Position numbers and translations under genes: made by a program. 9,764 bases of DNA. Source: Lachnospiraceae bacterium. GTDB taxonomy: Bacteria > Bacillota > Clostridia > Lachnospirales > Lachnospiraceae. The notes beneath the pieces are model-generated. The model saw only the letters and a program-made list of their open reading frames with translations. It was not told the DNA's origin and ran no database searches. The stretch is from assembly GCA_017461685.1 (NCBI GenBank), contig JAFTXF010000093.1, positions 1 to 9,764 of the forward strand. The letters run 5' to 3'. Positions 1 to 7,107 of the stretch are shown here, in pieces. Within the stretch, counting starts at the first letter, position 1; each line of letters starts with the position of its first letter.

Positions 1-1881
1 GGCTTACTGATTACCGGTATTGCGCCGATTCGCAGTACCTTTATGGGTCAGTGGCTGTGGCAGAACAAAAAGATGTTTGTGGAACTGAAGGAATTTATGG
101 ATGAAATTCACAAGACCGGTGCCAAGCTGTTCATTCAGATTACAGCCGGCATGGGCCGTTCCTGGGCGATTCCTACCCCTTTGGTTATACTGCACAATAT
201 GCCGGTAGTACGTGATATTATCAAACCGATTATCAATATTCCTTACCAGAGTGCAAGTCCCAGTGAGCTTCCGAGCCGCTGGTCTGAAAAGATGACCTGC
301 CGTGCCATTACGAAGAAGGAGATTGAGGAGATTATCGATGCTTTTGCCAAGACTGCAGCTTTATGTAAAGAGGCAGGTGTAGACGGTGTGGAAGTGCATG
401 CAGTACACGAAGGTTACCTGTTAGACCAGTTTACCCTGGAATACACCAACAAACGTACTGACGAGTACGGCGGTTCCTTTGAAAAACGTTACCGCTTTCC
501 GGTAGAAATCGTAAAGGCCATTAAAGCAAGCTGCGGTGAGGATTATCCGGTATCCCTGCGTTATTCTGTTACCTCTAAGGTAAAGGATTTCTGTGTGGGT
601 GCTGTTCCGGGTGAAGAGTATACCGAAATCGGCCGCGATATGGCAGAAAGTGAAAAAGCAGCCAAGTACCTTCAGGATGCAGGCTATGATATGTTAAATG
701 CGGACAATGGTACCTACGACTCCTGGTACTGGGCACATCCGCCAATGTACATGCCATTAAACTGCAATCTTGAGGATGTTGCACATATCAAGAAATTTGT
801 AGATATTCCTGTTGTTTGTGCAGGCCGTATGGAGCCTGACGTAGGTGCCAAGGCTGTAGAAGAAGGACTTATTGACGGTGTTGGTGTGGCACGTCAGTTC
901 CTTGCTGACGCGGAGTGGGTTACCAAGCTCATTGAAAACCGCATGGAGGATATTCGCCCATGTATCTGCTGCCACAACGCTTGCTTCAATATGTCACATT
1001 ACAAGGGTGTTGCAAATCAGCAGTCCATTTATGACGCAAGCCATATTGCAAGATGTGCTCTGGACCCTAGAGTAATGCAGTCTGACAAATACAAAATCGA
1101 ACCGGCCAAGAAGGTGAAAAATATCGCTGTGATCGGCGGCGGTATCGGCGGTATGGAAGCTGCAATCCTCCTCGCAAAGCGCGGCCACAAGGTGACCCTT
1201 TATGAAAAGGGCGATCGTCTCGGCGGTATCTTTATTGCAGCGGCAGCTCCTTCTTATAAGGAAAAGGACCGTATGCTGATTGCATGGTATGAAAGAGAAA
1301 TCAGTAAGTATCCGATTGAAATCGTATTCAATAAAGAAGTAACTGATATCGAGACATTGCAGGCAGATGAGGTTATCGTGGCAACAGGCGCCAAAGCGAA
1401 AAAGCTTCCTGTTAAGGGCGGCGAGAAGGCCATCGAAGCAGTGGATTACCTCCTTGGCAAGAAAACGGTTGGCCAGAAGGTTGTGATTGTAGGCGGCGGT
1501 CTTACAGGCTGTGAAATTGCTTATGACCTGTACCTGGAAGGTAAGGAGCCTGTCATTGTAGAAATGAAGAACGATTTGATTGTAGCAGACGGTGTATGTC
1601 TGGCAAACTCCAGCTACCTGCGCGACTTCTTCAATGCCAATAAGGTGGAAGTACATCTGGAATCCGGTGTAAACGAGATTACTGCAGACGGTGTAATTGT
1701 AAAGGATAAAGCCGGCAATACTGCTGCAATCAAAGCAGATGATGTTATTTTTTCAATCGGTTATACACCTGCACCTGCATTTGCAAAGAAGAAAAATGTA
1801 CATATTATCGGTGATGCCAAGAATGTGGGCAATCTGCGGACCGTTATCTGGAGCGCATGGGATGTCTGCATGAAATTATAG
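1..1881 (+). CDS. FMN/FAD/[4Fe-4S] old-yellow-enzyme-type reductase (2-enoate reductase / BaiCD-BaiH-like), 5' partial
   Basis: The reading frame is open from the first base, so the start and roughly the first 70-90 residues of the barrel lie upstream. About 626 residues are visible. Numbered from the Met codon at 43, the TIM barrel carries HAVHEGYLLDQF (119-130) and TNKRTDEYGGSFEKR (135-149), which are hallmarks of this family; the HxxHEGY form is the one I associate with clostridial 2-enoate reductases. Cysteines 307, 310, 314 and 338 fit a [4Fe-4S] site. An FAD fold follows (VIGGGIGGMEAA from 363), then an NADH fold (VIVGGGLTGCE from 481) and a closing GDA motif at 590-592. Such enzymes are cytosolic and reduce activated C=C bonds of unsaturated acids or acyl-CoA esters with NAD(P)H. 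The last cysteine lies 23 residues after the third, against about 11-12 in typical members. The aconitase X genes follow in the same direction. The family is secure; the substrate is unknown. Confidence 0.93.
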   Translation, partial: GLLITGIAPIRSTFMGQWLWQNKKMFVELKEFMDEIHKTGAKLFIQITAGMGRSWAIPTPLVILHNMPVVRDIIKPIINIPYQSASPSELPSRWSEKMTCRAITKKEIEEIIDAFAKTAALCKEAGVDGVEVHAVHEGYLLDQFTLEYTNKRTDEYGGSFEKRYRFPVEIVKAIKASCGEDYPVSLRYSVTSKVKDFCVGAVPGEEYTEIGRDMAESEKAAKYLQDAGYDMLNADNGTYDSWYWAHPPMYMPLNCNLEDVAHIKKFVDIPVVCAGRMEPDVGAKAVEEGLIDGVGVARQFLADAEWVTKLIENRMEDIRPCICCHNACFNMSHYKGVANQQSIYDASHIARCALDPRVMQSDKYKIEPAKKVKNIAVIGGGIGGMEAAILLAKRGHKVTLYEKGDRLGGIFIAAAAPSYKEKDRMLIAWYEREISKYPIEIVFNKEVTDIETLQADEVIVATGAKAKKLPVKGGEKAIEAVDYLLGKKTVGQKVVIVGGGLTGCEIAYDLYLEGKEPVIVEMKNDLIVADGVCLANSSYLRDFFNANKVEVHLESGVNEITADGVIVKDKAGNTAAIKADDVIFSIGYTPAPAFAKKKNVHIIGDAKNVGNLRTVIWSAWDVCMKL

Positions 1882-2032
1882 AAGTATGCGAACGTAGGCA
1901 GAGAAAAGCAGTAAGCATGCAAACATAGCCCTGAAAATGCAGGAAGCATGTGAACATAGGCATGAAACATGCAGAAAGTATGCAGATATAGAAGTATACA
2001 TGCAGGAAGCGTATGTACAAAATGATAAGGAG
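1881..2032 (+). repeat. Degenerate 31-bp tandem repeat, about 4.5 units
   Basis: The gap between the reductase and the aconitase X large subunit is almost wholly repeat. Units run 1881-1911 (31), 1912-1942 (31), 1943-1974 (32), 1975-2005 (31) and a partial 2006-2032. Each full unit opens with a form of RAAGYATG, has AACATAG or a variant near position 10, and ends GCAG (usually ATGCAG). The first unit starts on the last base of the reductase TAG stop, and the last decays into the AAGGAG ribosome site. Unit 3 has inverted ends (GCATGT at 1946-1951, ACATGC at 1967-1972), and unit 4 has GTAT/ATAC, so the RNA could form serial small hairpins. A period of 31 is not a multiple of 3, which argues against a repeated peptide. 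I see no convincing promoter inside. Confidence 0.75.
2027..2032 (+). promoter_or_regulatory. Ribosome binding site deciding the aconitase X large-subunit start
   Basis: AAGGAG lies 14 bases before the ATG at 2047, a long but usable spacing. An in-frame GTG at 2032 overlaps the last base of this site, so it cannot be served by it. This favours the ATG at 2047. Confidence 0.6.
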
Positions 2033-2046
2033 TGAACAATACAGTT

Positions 2047-3324
2047 ATGATATTAAATGAAGAACAAAAAGCCATATTAAACGGCGAAAAAGGGGAAACT
2101 TTGGCCAAGGTTATGGAATCCGTGATCCGTTACGGCGAATTATTTGGTGCAGAAAAGCTGATTCCGGTGACCAGCAAGTACAATCACCTGGTAACCAGCT
2201 TCGGCTTAAAAGCATTAGGTCCGGTGTATGACCTGATGACGAAGCTTATTGACGACGGCGTGGTTTCTCAGCAGAAATTTTCCATGGACCCGAGACCGTG
2301 CGACCCGAAGGTACCGAAGAATTTTTTGCAGAACTTGATTTTTAACAAGATTATGTACACCAGACAGGATTTCTATGAGGAACAGCTTCAGCAGCTGGGT
2401 CTTATGGAAAAGGATGCTTTCACCTGTACCTGCTACATGGATGAAGTAGGCAATAAGCCTGAAAAGGGCGATATTCTCAGCTGGTCCGAGTCCTCTGCCG
2501 TAGTTTACGCAAACTCTGTTTTAGGTGCAAGATGTAACAGAAATTCCGGTATCATTGATATTATGGGTTCTATCGTGGGCTATGTGCCGTACTTTGGTCT
2601 GGTAACCGATGAAGGCAGAAAAGCAACCTGGATTGTGGAAGTAAAAACTACCAAGAAGCCGGAGGCACAGCTTTTGGGCTCCGCCATCGGTATGAAGGTG
2701 ATGGAAGCGGTTCCGTATGTAAAGGGACTGGATAAATGGCTGGGTACGAAATTGGATGATGCTACATGTACCTATTTAAAGGATTTTGGTGCAGCGACTG
2801 CTTCTAACGGCGCAGTTGGATTATACCACATTGACAATCTGACTCCGGAGGCAAAGGAACAGAAGGAAAGCCTGATTGCGGAAAATGCACAGGTATATGT
2901 GATTGATGATGCGGAACTTCAGCGTGTTTACGACAGCTATCCGGTTATCTGGAAGAATCCGGACGCACAGCCGAAGCTTTGCTTTATGGGATGCCCTCAC
3001 ATGAGTCTGGAGCAGTTAAAGAGCTGGACGGACAAGATCGAAGCAGCGTTAAAGGAAGCAGGCAATACAAAGGTTTTGGTTCCTACTGTATTTACTGCGG
3101 CACCGGCTGTGATCAAAAAGTTTAACGAGACAGAATACGCTGCCCGCTTGGAGAAGACAGGCGTAATCGTTTCTTACATTTGTCCGTTAATGTATATGAA
3201 CAATCCTCTGTGCGGCAAGATGCCGGTCATTACTTCATCCAATAAGCTGCGTACATACACCACAGCACGTTATTATACTGATGATGAGATTTTAGTTCAG
3301 ATTACGAAGGGAGGCAACCGATAA
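2047..3324 (+). CDS. Aconitase X large (catalytic) subunit, DUF521 family dehydratase
   Basis: A 425-residue protein. The start MILNEEQKAILNGEKGE matches the usual beginning of this family and follows an AAGGAG site; a GTG five codons upstream is the alternative. Family blocks in order: CTCYMDE (127-133), WSESSAVVYANSVLGARCNR (146-165), GYVPYFGL (178-185), FMGCPHMS (313-320) and a C-terminal CPLMYMNN (379-386) with TSSNK (396-400). C316 and C379, with a further cysteine elsewhere, are candidates for the family's Fe-S ligands. Characterised relatives are hydro-lyases: bacterial cis-3-hydroxy-L-proline dehydratase and archaeal mevalonate-5-phosphate dehydratase. Residue 163 is Cys where I expect Thr (GARTNR). 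The stop overlaps the small-subunit ATG by one base, so the two are translationally coupled. The family is clear; the substrate is not, and the flavoprotein upstream suggests that a dehydrated product is then reduced. Confidence 0.9.
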   Translation: MILNEEQKAILNGEKGETLAKVMESVIRYGELFGAEKLIPVTSKYNHLVTSFGLKALGPVYDLMTKLIDDGVVSQQKFSMDPRPCDPKVPKNFLQNLIFNKIMYTRQDFYEEQLQQLGLMEKDAFTCTCYMDEVGNKPEKGDILSWSESSAVVYANSVLGARCNRNSGIIDIMGSIVGYVPYFGLVTDEGRKATWIVEVKTTKKPEAQLLGSAIGMKVMEAVPYVKGLDKWLGTKLDDATCTYLKDFGAATASNGAVGLYHIDNLTPEAKEQKESLIAENAQVYVIDDAELQRVYDSYPVIWKNPDAQPKLCFMGCPHMSLEQLKSWTDKIEAALKEAGNTKVLVPTVFTAAPAVIKKFNETEYAARLEKTGVIVSYICPLMYMNNPLCGKMPVITSSNKLRTYTTARYYTDDEILVQITKGGNR

Positions 3325-3773
3325 TGAAAACATTTAAAGGTCGAGTAGTAGCTCCGGGAACCGTCTCTGCTGAGGCACTGGTATCCCATGGCGGTCTGAA
3401 TACCCTGGCTTCCTTCCAAAAGGCATTGCAGTTTGGCGACAAGAAAGCAACCAGCGGAGACCAGAACAATCCGGATTTGTACGGTAAACAGATGGCAGGA
3501 AAGGCACTTTGTCTGCCTCAGACCATTGGTTCTACCACAGGCGGACTGGTATTATACTGTGCCTGCTCCATGGGCAGACAGCCTGCCTGCATGCTTTTCT
3601 CTAAGCCGATTGATTCTCTGGCAGGCGCCGGCGTAATCCTGGCCGATGTATGGCTGGAGGCTGACAGCGCCAGAATGCCTGTTATTGATTCTCTCGGAGA
3701 AGAAATTTTGGACTATGTCAAGGATGGTATGACTATTACCGTGAAGGAAGACGGTGTGGTGGAAGTAGCCTGA
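3324..3773 (+). CDS. Aconitase X small (swivel) subunit, DUF126 family
   Basis: A 149-residue protein that supplies the swivel domain fused to the catalytic domain in other aconitases. Family features: GTVSAEAL (12-19), DLYGKQMAGKALCLP (51-65), the active-site-type loop GSTTGG (69-74), a PACMLF strand (87-92) and GAGVILADVW (101-110). Its ATG shares a base with the TAA of the large subunit, and a strong AAGGGAGG lies at 3307-3314, nine bases before the start. The N-terminal half diverges from usual members: the expected SFWGGVDP-type stretch before the DLYG block is replaced by a Lys/Gln-rich segment (residues 30-49). That could reflect a different substrate. The two-gene arrangement matches type II aconitase X, and the pair should form a cytosolic heterodimer. 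Confidence 0.88.
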   Translation: MKTFKGRVVAPGTVSAEALVSHGGLNTLASFQKALQFGDKKATSGDQNNPDLYGKQMAGKALCLPQTIGSTTGGLVLYCACSMGRQPACMLFSKPIDSLAGAGVILADVWLEADSARMPVIDSLGEEILDYVKDGMTITVKEDGVVEVA

Positions 3774-3779
3774 CAGAGG

Positions 3780-3810
3780 TGCTGCCGGGCAGACAGCAGT
3801 TTCTTTATTA
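3780..3810 (+). terminator. Weak terminator-like hairpin after the aconitase X genes
   Basis: TGCTG (3780-3784) pairs with CAGCA (3794-3798) around a nine-base loop, followed by a T-rich run (GTTTCTTTATT). The stem is only 5 bp, so termination would be partial at best. It sits seven bases after the small-subunit stop, where an operon end is expected. Confidence 0.35.
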
Positions 3811-3839
3811 AACTTTAATATTTTGGCGACAACACTTTA

Positions 3840-3869
3840 TTGACGTAACGTACCAAATTCGTATATAAT
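3840..3869 (+). promoter_or_regulatory. Sigma-A-type promoter for citrate synthase
   Basis: TTGACG (3840-3845), an 18-base spacer and a perfect TATAAT (3864-3869). Transcription would begin near 3875-3877, leaving a leader of about 105 bases before the GTG start. This is the best promoter match in the window. Confidence 0.75.
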
Positions 3870-3881
3870 AAAATTGAGCTG

Positions 3882-3931
3882 GTCCCGAAATCATGCTTTT
3901 CCATATGGATATGAACGCATGGTTTTGGGAC
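3882..3931 (+). promoter_or_regulatory. 15-bp stem-loop at the predicted 5' end of the citrate synthase mRNA
   Basis: GTCCCGAAATCATGC (3882-3896) pairs with GCATGGTTTTGGGAC (3917-3931) over 15 positions, two of them G-U. The 20-base loop holds a second small palindrome, CCATATGG. No clean T run follows (TTCCGTTTTGC), so it is not a standard terminator. It begins only about six bases after the predicted transcription start, a position typical of mRNA-stabilising or protein-bound leader hairpins. Confidence 0.6.
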
Positions 3932-3981
3932 TTCCGTTTTGCAAAATGTACAAATAATCTTAGTAGAAAGGAAGTGGCAGG

Positions 3982-5337
3982 GTGCTGGCAAATAATTTAA
4001 TTGAAAAAATCGAGGTGTTATCAGAGCAGTGTGTGAAGGTAGGTGCTATCGATAGTACATTATTTGGAACATATGATGTAAAGAAAGGACTGCGTGATAA
4101 GAGCGGTACGGGTGTGCTTGCGGGACTGACGAAGATATCTACCATTGAATCCTTTGATATGATTGATGAGAAAAAGACTCCTTGTGACGGTAGACTTTAC
4201 TACCGGGGCTACAATATACTGGACTTGGTAAAGGGGCATGGTCAGCAGGATAATCTGCGCTTCGAAGAGATTACATATCTGCTCTTGTTTGGGGAGCTTC
4301 CAAACAGGGAGCAATTGCAGGAATTTAAGGAGCTGCTTTCTGCTATGCGTCAGCTGCCGACCAATTTTGTTCGCGATGTTATTATGAAGGCACCAAGTAA
4401 GGATATGATGAACTCCTTATCTAAAAGTGTTCTGACGTTAGCTTCTTATGATAATGAAGTGTCTGATTTATCCATTCCGAATGTACTGAGACAGTGCTTG
4501 ATGTTAATCAGTGAGTTCCCGATGTTAGCGGTATACGGTTATCATGCATACAATCATTATGAAAAGGACGGCAGCATGTACATACACAGACCGGACCCGA
4601 ATTTGTCTACGGCAGAAAATCTCTTGCGGATGTTGCGTCCTGACATGCAATACAGTCCGTTAGAGGCGCGAGTATTGGATCTTGCTCTTGTGCTTCATAT
4701 GGAGCATGGCGGCGGTAATAATTCCACCTTTACCACGCATGTAGTTTCTTCTTCCGGTACGGACACCTATGCAGCTATGGCGGCAGCGCTGTCTTCCTTA
4801 AAGGGACCAAAGCATGGCGGTGCCAATATCAAGGTTGTGGAGATGATGGAGGATTTAAAGAAAAATGTCAAGGACACCAAGGACGAGGACGAAGTAAGGG
4901 CTTATCTGCAAAAACTCCTGCATAGAGAGGCTTTTGACAGAAAGGGACTTATTTATGGCATGGGGCATGCGGTATATTCGCTGTCTGACCCGAGAGCCCA
5001 GGTATTTAAAGGCTTCGTAGAAGACCTGGCCACCGAAAAGGGACTGCATGAGGAGTACGATTTGTATTCTATGGTAGAGAGAATGGGTCCTCAGGTGATT
5101 GCCGGGGAACGTGCGATTTTCAAGGGTGTCAGTGCCAATGTGGACTTCTACAGTGGCTTTGTATACAGTATGTTAGGTATTCCGTTAGAGCTTTTCACAC
5201 CGATTTTTGCTATTGCGAGAATTGCAGGGTGGAGTGCGCACCGCATTGAGGAACTGATTAATGTGGACAAAATTATCAGACCGGCTTATATGAGTATCTC
5301 TGAGAAGAGGGATTATGTGGAGATGAGTTTGAGGTAA
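3982..5337 (+). CDS. gltA: Citrate synthase
   Basis: A 451-residue protein of the citrate/2-methylcitrate synthase family, which condenses oxaloacetate with acetyl-CoA. The start is GTG at 3982, eight bases after AAAGGAAG (3966-3973). Catalytic positions look intact: MEHGGGNNSTF with H242, GPKHGGAN with H278, GMGHAVY with H329, and VDFYSGF with D388. LYYRGYNI (72-79) and GWSAHRIEE (416-424) are further family blocks. It is slightly longer than typical enzymes because of about 40 extra N-terminal residues before the conserved core. It has its own promoter and leader hairpin, so it need not be in the aconitase X operon. In anaerobes this enzyme feeds the oxidative branch toward 2-oxoglutarate and glutamate. 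The adjacent aconitase X should not be read as its aconitase: that family acts on other substrates. Methylcitrate synthase activity cannot be excluded. Confidence 0.93.
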   Translation: MLANNLIEKIEVLSEQCVKVGAIDSTLFGTYDVKKGLRDKSGTGVLAGLTKISTIESFDMIDEKKTPCDGRLYYRGYNILDLVKGHGQQDNLRFEEITYLLLFGELPNREQLQEFKELLSAMRQLPTNFVRDVIMKAPSKDMMNSLSKSVLTLASYDNEVSDLSIPNVLRQCLMLISEFPMLAVYGYHAYNHYEKDGSMYIHRPDPNLSTAENLLRMLRPDMQYSPLEARVLDLALVLHMEHGGGNNSTFTTHVVSSSGTDTYAAMAAALSSLKGPKHGGANIKVVEMMEDLKKNVKDTKDEDEVRAYLQKLLHREAFDRKGLIYGMGHAVYSLSDPRAQVFKGFVEDLATEKGLHEEYDLYSMVERMGPQVIAGERAIFKGVSANVDFYSGFVYSMLGIPLELFTPIFAIARIAGWSAHRIEELINVDKIIRPAYMSISEKRDYVEMSLR

Positions 5338-5357
5338 AAGCCTTGGTCCAATGCTTC

Positions 5358-5386
5358 TTGTCGAATATCGCCGGTTGTGATACACT
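5358..5386 (+). promoter_or_regulatory. Extended -10 promoter upstream of the asparagine-synthase-like gene
   Basis: TTGTCG (5358-5363), a 17-base spacer and TACACT (5381-5386), with TGA immediately before the -10 giving an extended TGn element. It lies in the 127-base gap after citrate synthase. No clear terminator separates the genes, so read-through from citrate synthase is also possible. Confidence 0.5.
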
Positions 5387-5464
5387 AGATGATAGAAATA
5401 ATATTTAGATGAATCAGAGTATATGTAAGATTATAGTTACAACAGGAAAAGGAAAGGCACATTT

Positions 5465-7003
5465 ATGATAAAGGTTCAGGAATACAGAGGACACATTCGC
5501 AATTGGGTAGCGCTTTGTCAGGAGCTTGGAGTCGATAAGACGTTGTCGCGAGAGGAACGTGAACAGGAAATCTTAATCAAGGCATACGAGACCTGGGGAA
5601 AGGATATGGCGCTGCATATGCATGGCATGTTTGCCTTTGCCTTGTGGGATACAGAGAAGGAGAAGCTCTTTTGCTTAAGAGACCCTTTTGGCACTAAGCC
5701 GTTTTACTATTATCAGACAGAGGACGGCAGCCTTTTGTATGGCACCATGATTCGCCGGATTATAGAGCAGCCGGGCTTCGTGAAGAAACTGAATGAGGAG
5801 ATGCTGCAGCTTTATTTAAGCCTCACCTATGTGGCCGGAGAGGATACCTTCTTTAAGGGAGTCAAAAAGCTTTTGCCAGGACGCTTCCTGATTTGGCAGA
5901 AAGGGGAGCTGAAAATAGAGCGTTACTGGAAGCCGGAGTTTCATCCTGACGCCAGCAAGTCGCTGGAGGATTGGGCTGAGGAGATTCACAGTACGATTGC
6001 AGATATTATGTCGGAGGTAAAGACCCCGGAGGAATATGCGGAGTCCTTTTTGTCCGGCGGTGTGGATTCTTCCTATGTATTGGCCATGTCTGATGTGCAG
6101 GTGGCGAATTCCTGTGGCTACGAGGAAGCGCGTTTTGACGAGTCCGATCTTGCCGGACAGACTGCCAAGCTTCTCGGACGTGAAAGCAGACGTTGCCTGA
6201 TTACCCCCGAGGAATATTTTGCCATTGTCCCATATGTCATGTATCATATGGAGCAGCCTTTGGGTGACGCTTCCGCCATCGCTTTTGCACTGGGCTGTAA
6301 AGCAACTGCGGAGCATACGAAGCTTTGTTATTCCGGAGAAGGCGCGGACGAATTCTTTGGCGGCTATAATATGTACCGCAATGCAGAGCGTTACGGGGAC
6401 AATCTCAAGACCTTTTATGTGGGCAATACCAATATCATGAAGGAAGAAGAGAAGCAGCGCATTCTGAAAAATTATCATGAGGGCGTACTGCCGATTAATC
6501 TGGCCAAAGAAATTTATGAGGAGAACGAAGGTCTGGACCCGCTTTCCAAGATGTCAGATGTGGATATTCAGATTTGGCTGGAGGGCGATATTTACTTAAA
6601 TGTAGATAAGATGAGTGAGGCAGCAGGCCTTGAAATCCGCATGCCTCTGACCGATACCAGAATTTTTGACATTGCTTCCCGCATGCCGTCGAAATACAAG
6701 GTGAATGAGGAATTTAATAAAGTTGCCCTTCGAACCGCTGCAGCAAAAGTGCTTCCGGAGGAGATTGCCTTCCGTAAGAAGCTGGGATTTATCGTACCGA
6801 TTCGTATTTGGCTGGCAGATGAACGCTACAATCAGGACGTGCAGGAGAAGTTCCACAGTGAAATGGCTGCACAATTCTTTCACACAGAGGAGATACAGGC
6901 TATCTTTGACGATTATATTGGCGGCAATTCCGACAACTGGAGAAAGGTTTGGACGATTTACAGCTTCTTAGTATGGTACGAGGAGTACTTTGTTAAATTA
7001 TAA
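5465..7003 (+). CDS. Asparagine-synthase-like protein lacking the N-terminal Cys1 glutaminase segment
   Basis: A 512-residue protein. The C-terminal synthetase domain is complete: PP-loop SGGVDSS (197-203), MEQPLGD (262-268), SGEGADEFFGGY (290-301), IRMPLTD (391-397) and RKKLGFIVPIRIW (437-449). These bind ATP and activate aspartate as beta-aspartyl-AMP. The N-terminal region holds only the second half of a class II glutaminase fold: YRGHIRNW at 7-14, then HGMFAFALWD (53-62) and LRDPFGTKPFYY (71-82). In normal AsnB the GMFAFAL block is near residue 118; here it is at 54, so about 64 residues are missing, including the catalytic MCGI cysteine and NGEIYN. The ATG at 5465 follows AAAGGAAAGG (5448-5457) by seven bases, and no upstream frame encodes the missing part. 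That suggests an authentic start, not a sequencing break. It may use free ammonia, or another amine or acid as substrate. Confidence 0.88.
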   Translation: MIKVQEYRGHIRNWVALCQELGVDKTLSREEREQEILIKAYETWGKDMALHMHGMFAFALWDTEKEKLFCLRDPFGTKPFYYYQTEDGSLLYGTMIRRIIEQPGFVKKLNEEMLQLYLSLTYVAGEDTFFKGVKKLLPGRFLIWQKGELKIERYWKPEFHPDASKSLEDWAEEIHSTIADIMSEVKTPEEYAESFLSGGVDSSYVLAMSDVQVANSCGYEEARFDESDLAGQTAKLLGRESRRCLITPEEYFAIVPYVMYHMEQPLGDASAIAFALGCKATAEHTKLCYSGEGADEFFGGYNMYRNAERYGDNLKTFYVGNTNIMKEEEKQRILKNYHEGVLPINLAKEIYEENEGLDPLSKMSDVDIQIWLEGDIYLNVDKMSEAAGLEIRMPLTDTRIFDIASRMPSKYKVNEEFNKVALRTAAAKVLPEEIAFRKKLGFIVPIRIWLADERYNQDVQEKFHSEMAAQFFHTEEIQAIFDDYIGGNSDNWRKVWTIYSFLVWYEEYFVKL

Positions 7004-7011
7004 AACATAAC

Positions 7012-7063
7012 AGGCTGCATGTGGATTGGATGAAAAGTAACAAAAATCATCCGCATGCAGCCT
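7012..7063. terminator. Hairpin between convergent genes
   Basis: AGGCTGCATGTGGAT (7012-7026) pairs with ATCCGCATGCAGCCT (7049-7063) over 15 positions with one G-U wobble, around a 22-base loop. On the minus strand it is followed by a T-rich tail (GTTATGTTTTATAATTT), so it best serves the dehydrogenase gene ending at 7108. On the plus strand the following bases are not T-rich, but so stable a stem may still end transcription of the asparagine-synthase-like gene or protect its 3' end. Confidence 0.7.
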
Positions 7064-7107
7064 CTTCGTATGTATTGACAATAAAATTGTTTTATGTCAC
7101 TATAAAA

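Noticed and set aside
994..1656. Minus-strand open frame of 220 codons inside the reductase gene.
   Set aside because: It lies antisense to a clear gene with intact family motifs and shows no recognisable domain.
1937..2035. Small open frame (32 codons) running through the 31-bp repeats and ending at TGA before the aconitase X gene.
   Set aside because: It has no ribosome site, and the repeat period is not a multiple of three, so its openness seems accidental.
1761..2108. Minus-strand open frame of 115 codons across the repeat region.
   Set aside because: It overlaps the ends of two well-supported plus-strand genes, and its composition (rich in Phe, His, Cys, Leu) reflects the repeat, not a protein family.
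2047..5337. Aconitase X next to citrate synthase as a citrate-to-isocitrate pathway pair.
   Set aside because: Aconitase X is not known to act on citrate, and a separate strong promoter and leader divide the two units.
5338..5356. Short inverted repeat AAGC...GCTT after citrate synthase as a possible terminator.
   Set aside because: The stem is only 4 bp with no T run, so it is too weak to call.
5816..6478. Minus-strand open frame of 220 codons inside the asparagine-synthase-like gene.
   Set aside because: It is a shadow of the real gene, which carries the PP-loop and other motifs on the plus strand here.
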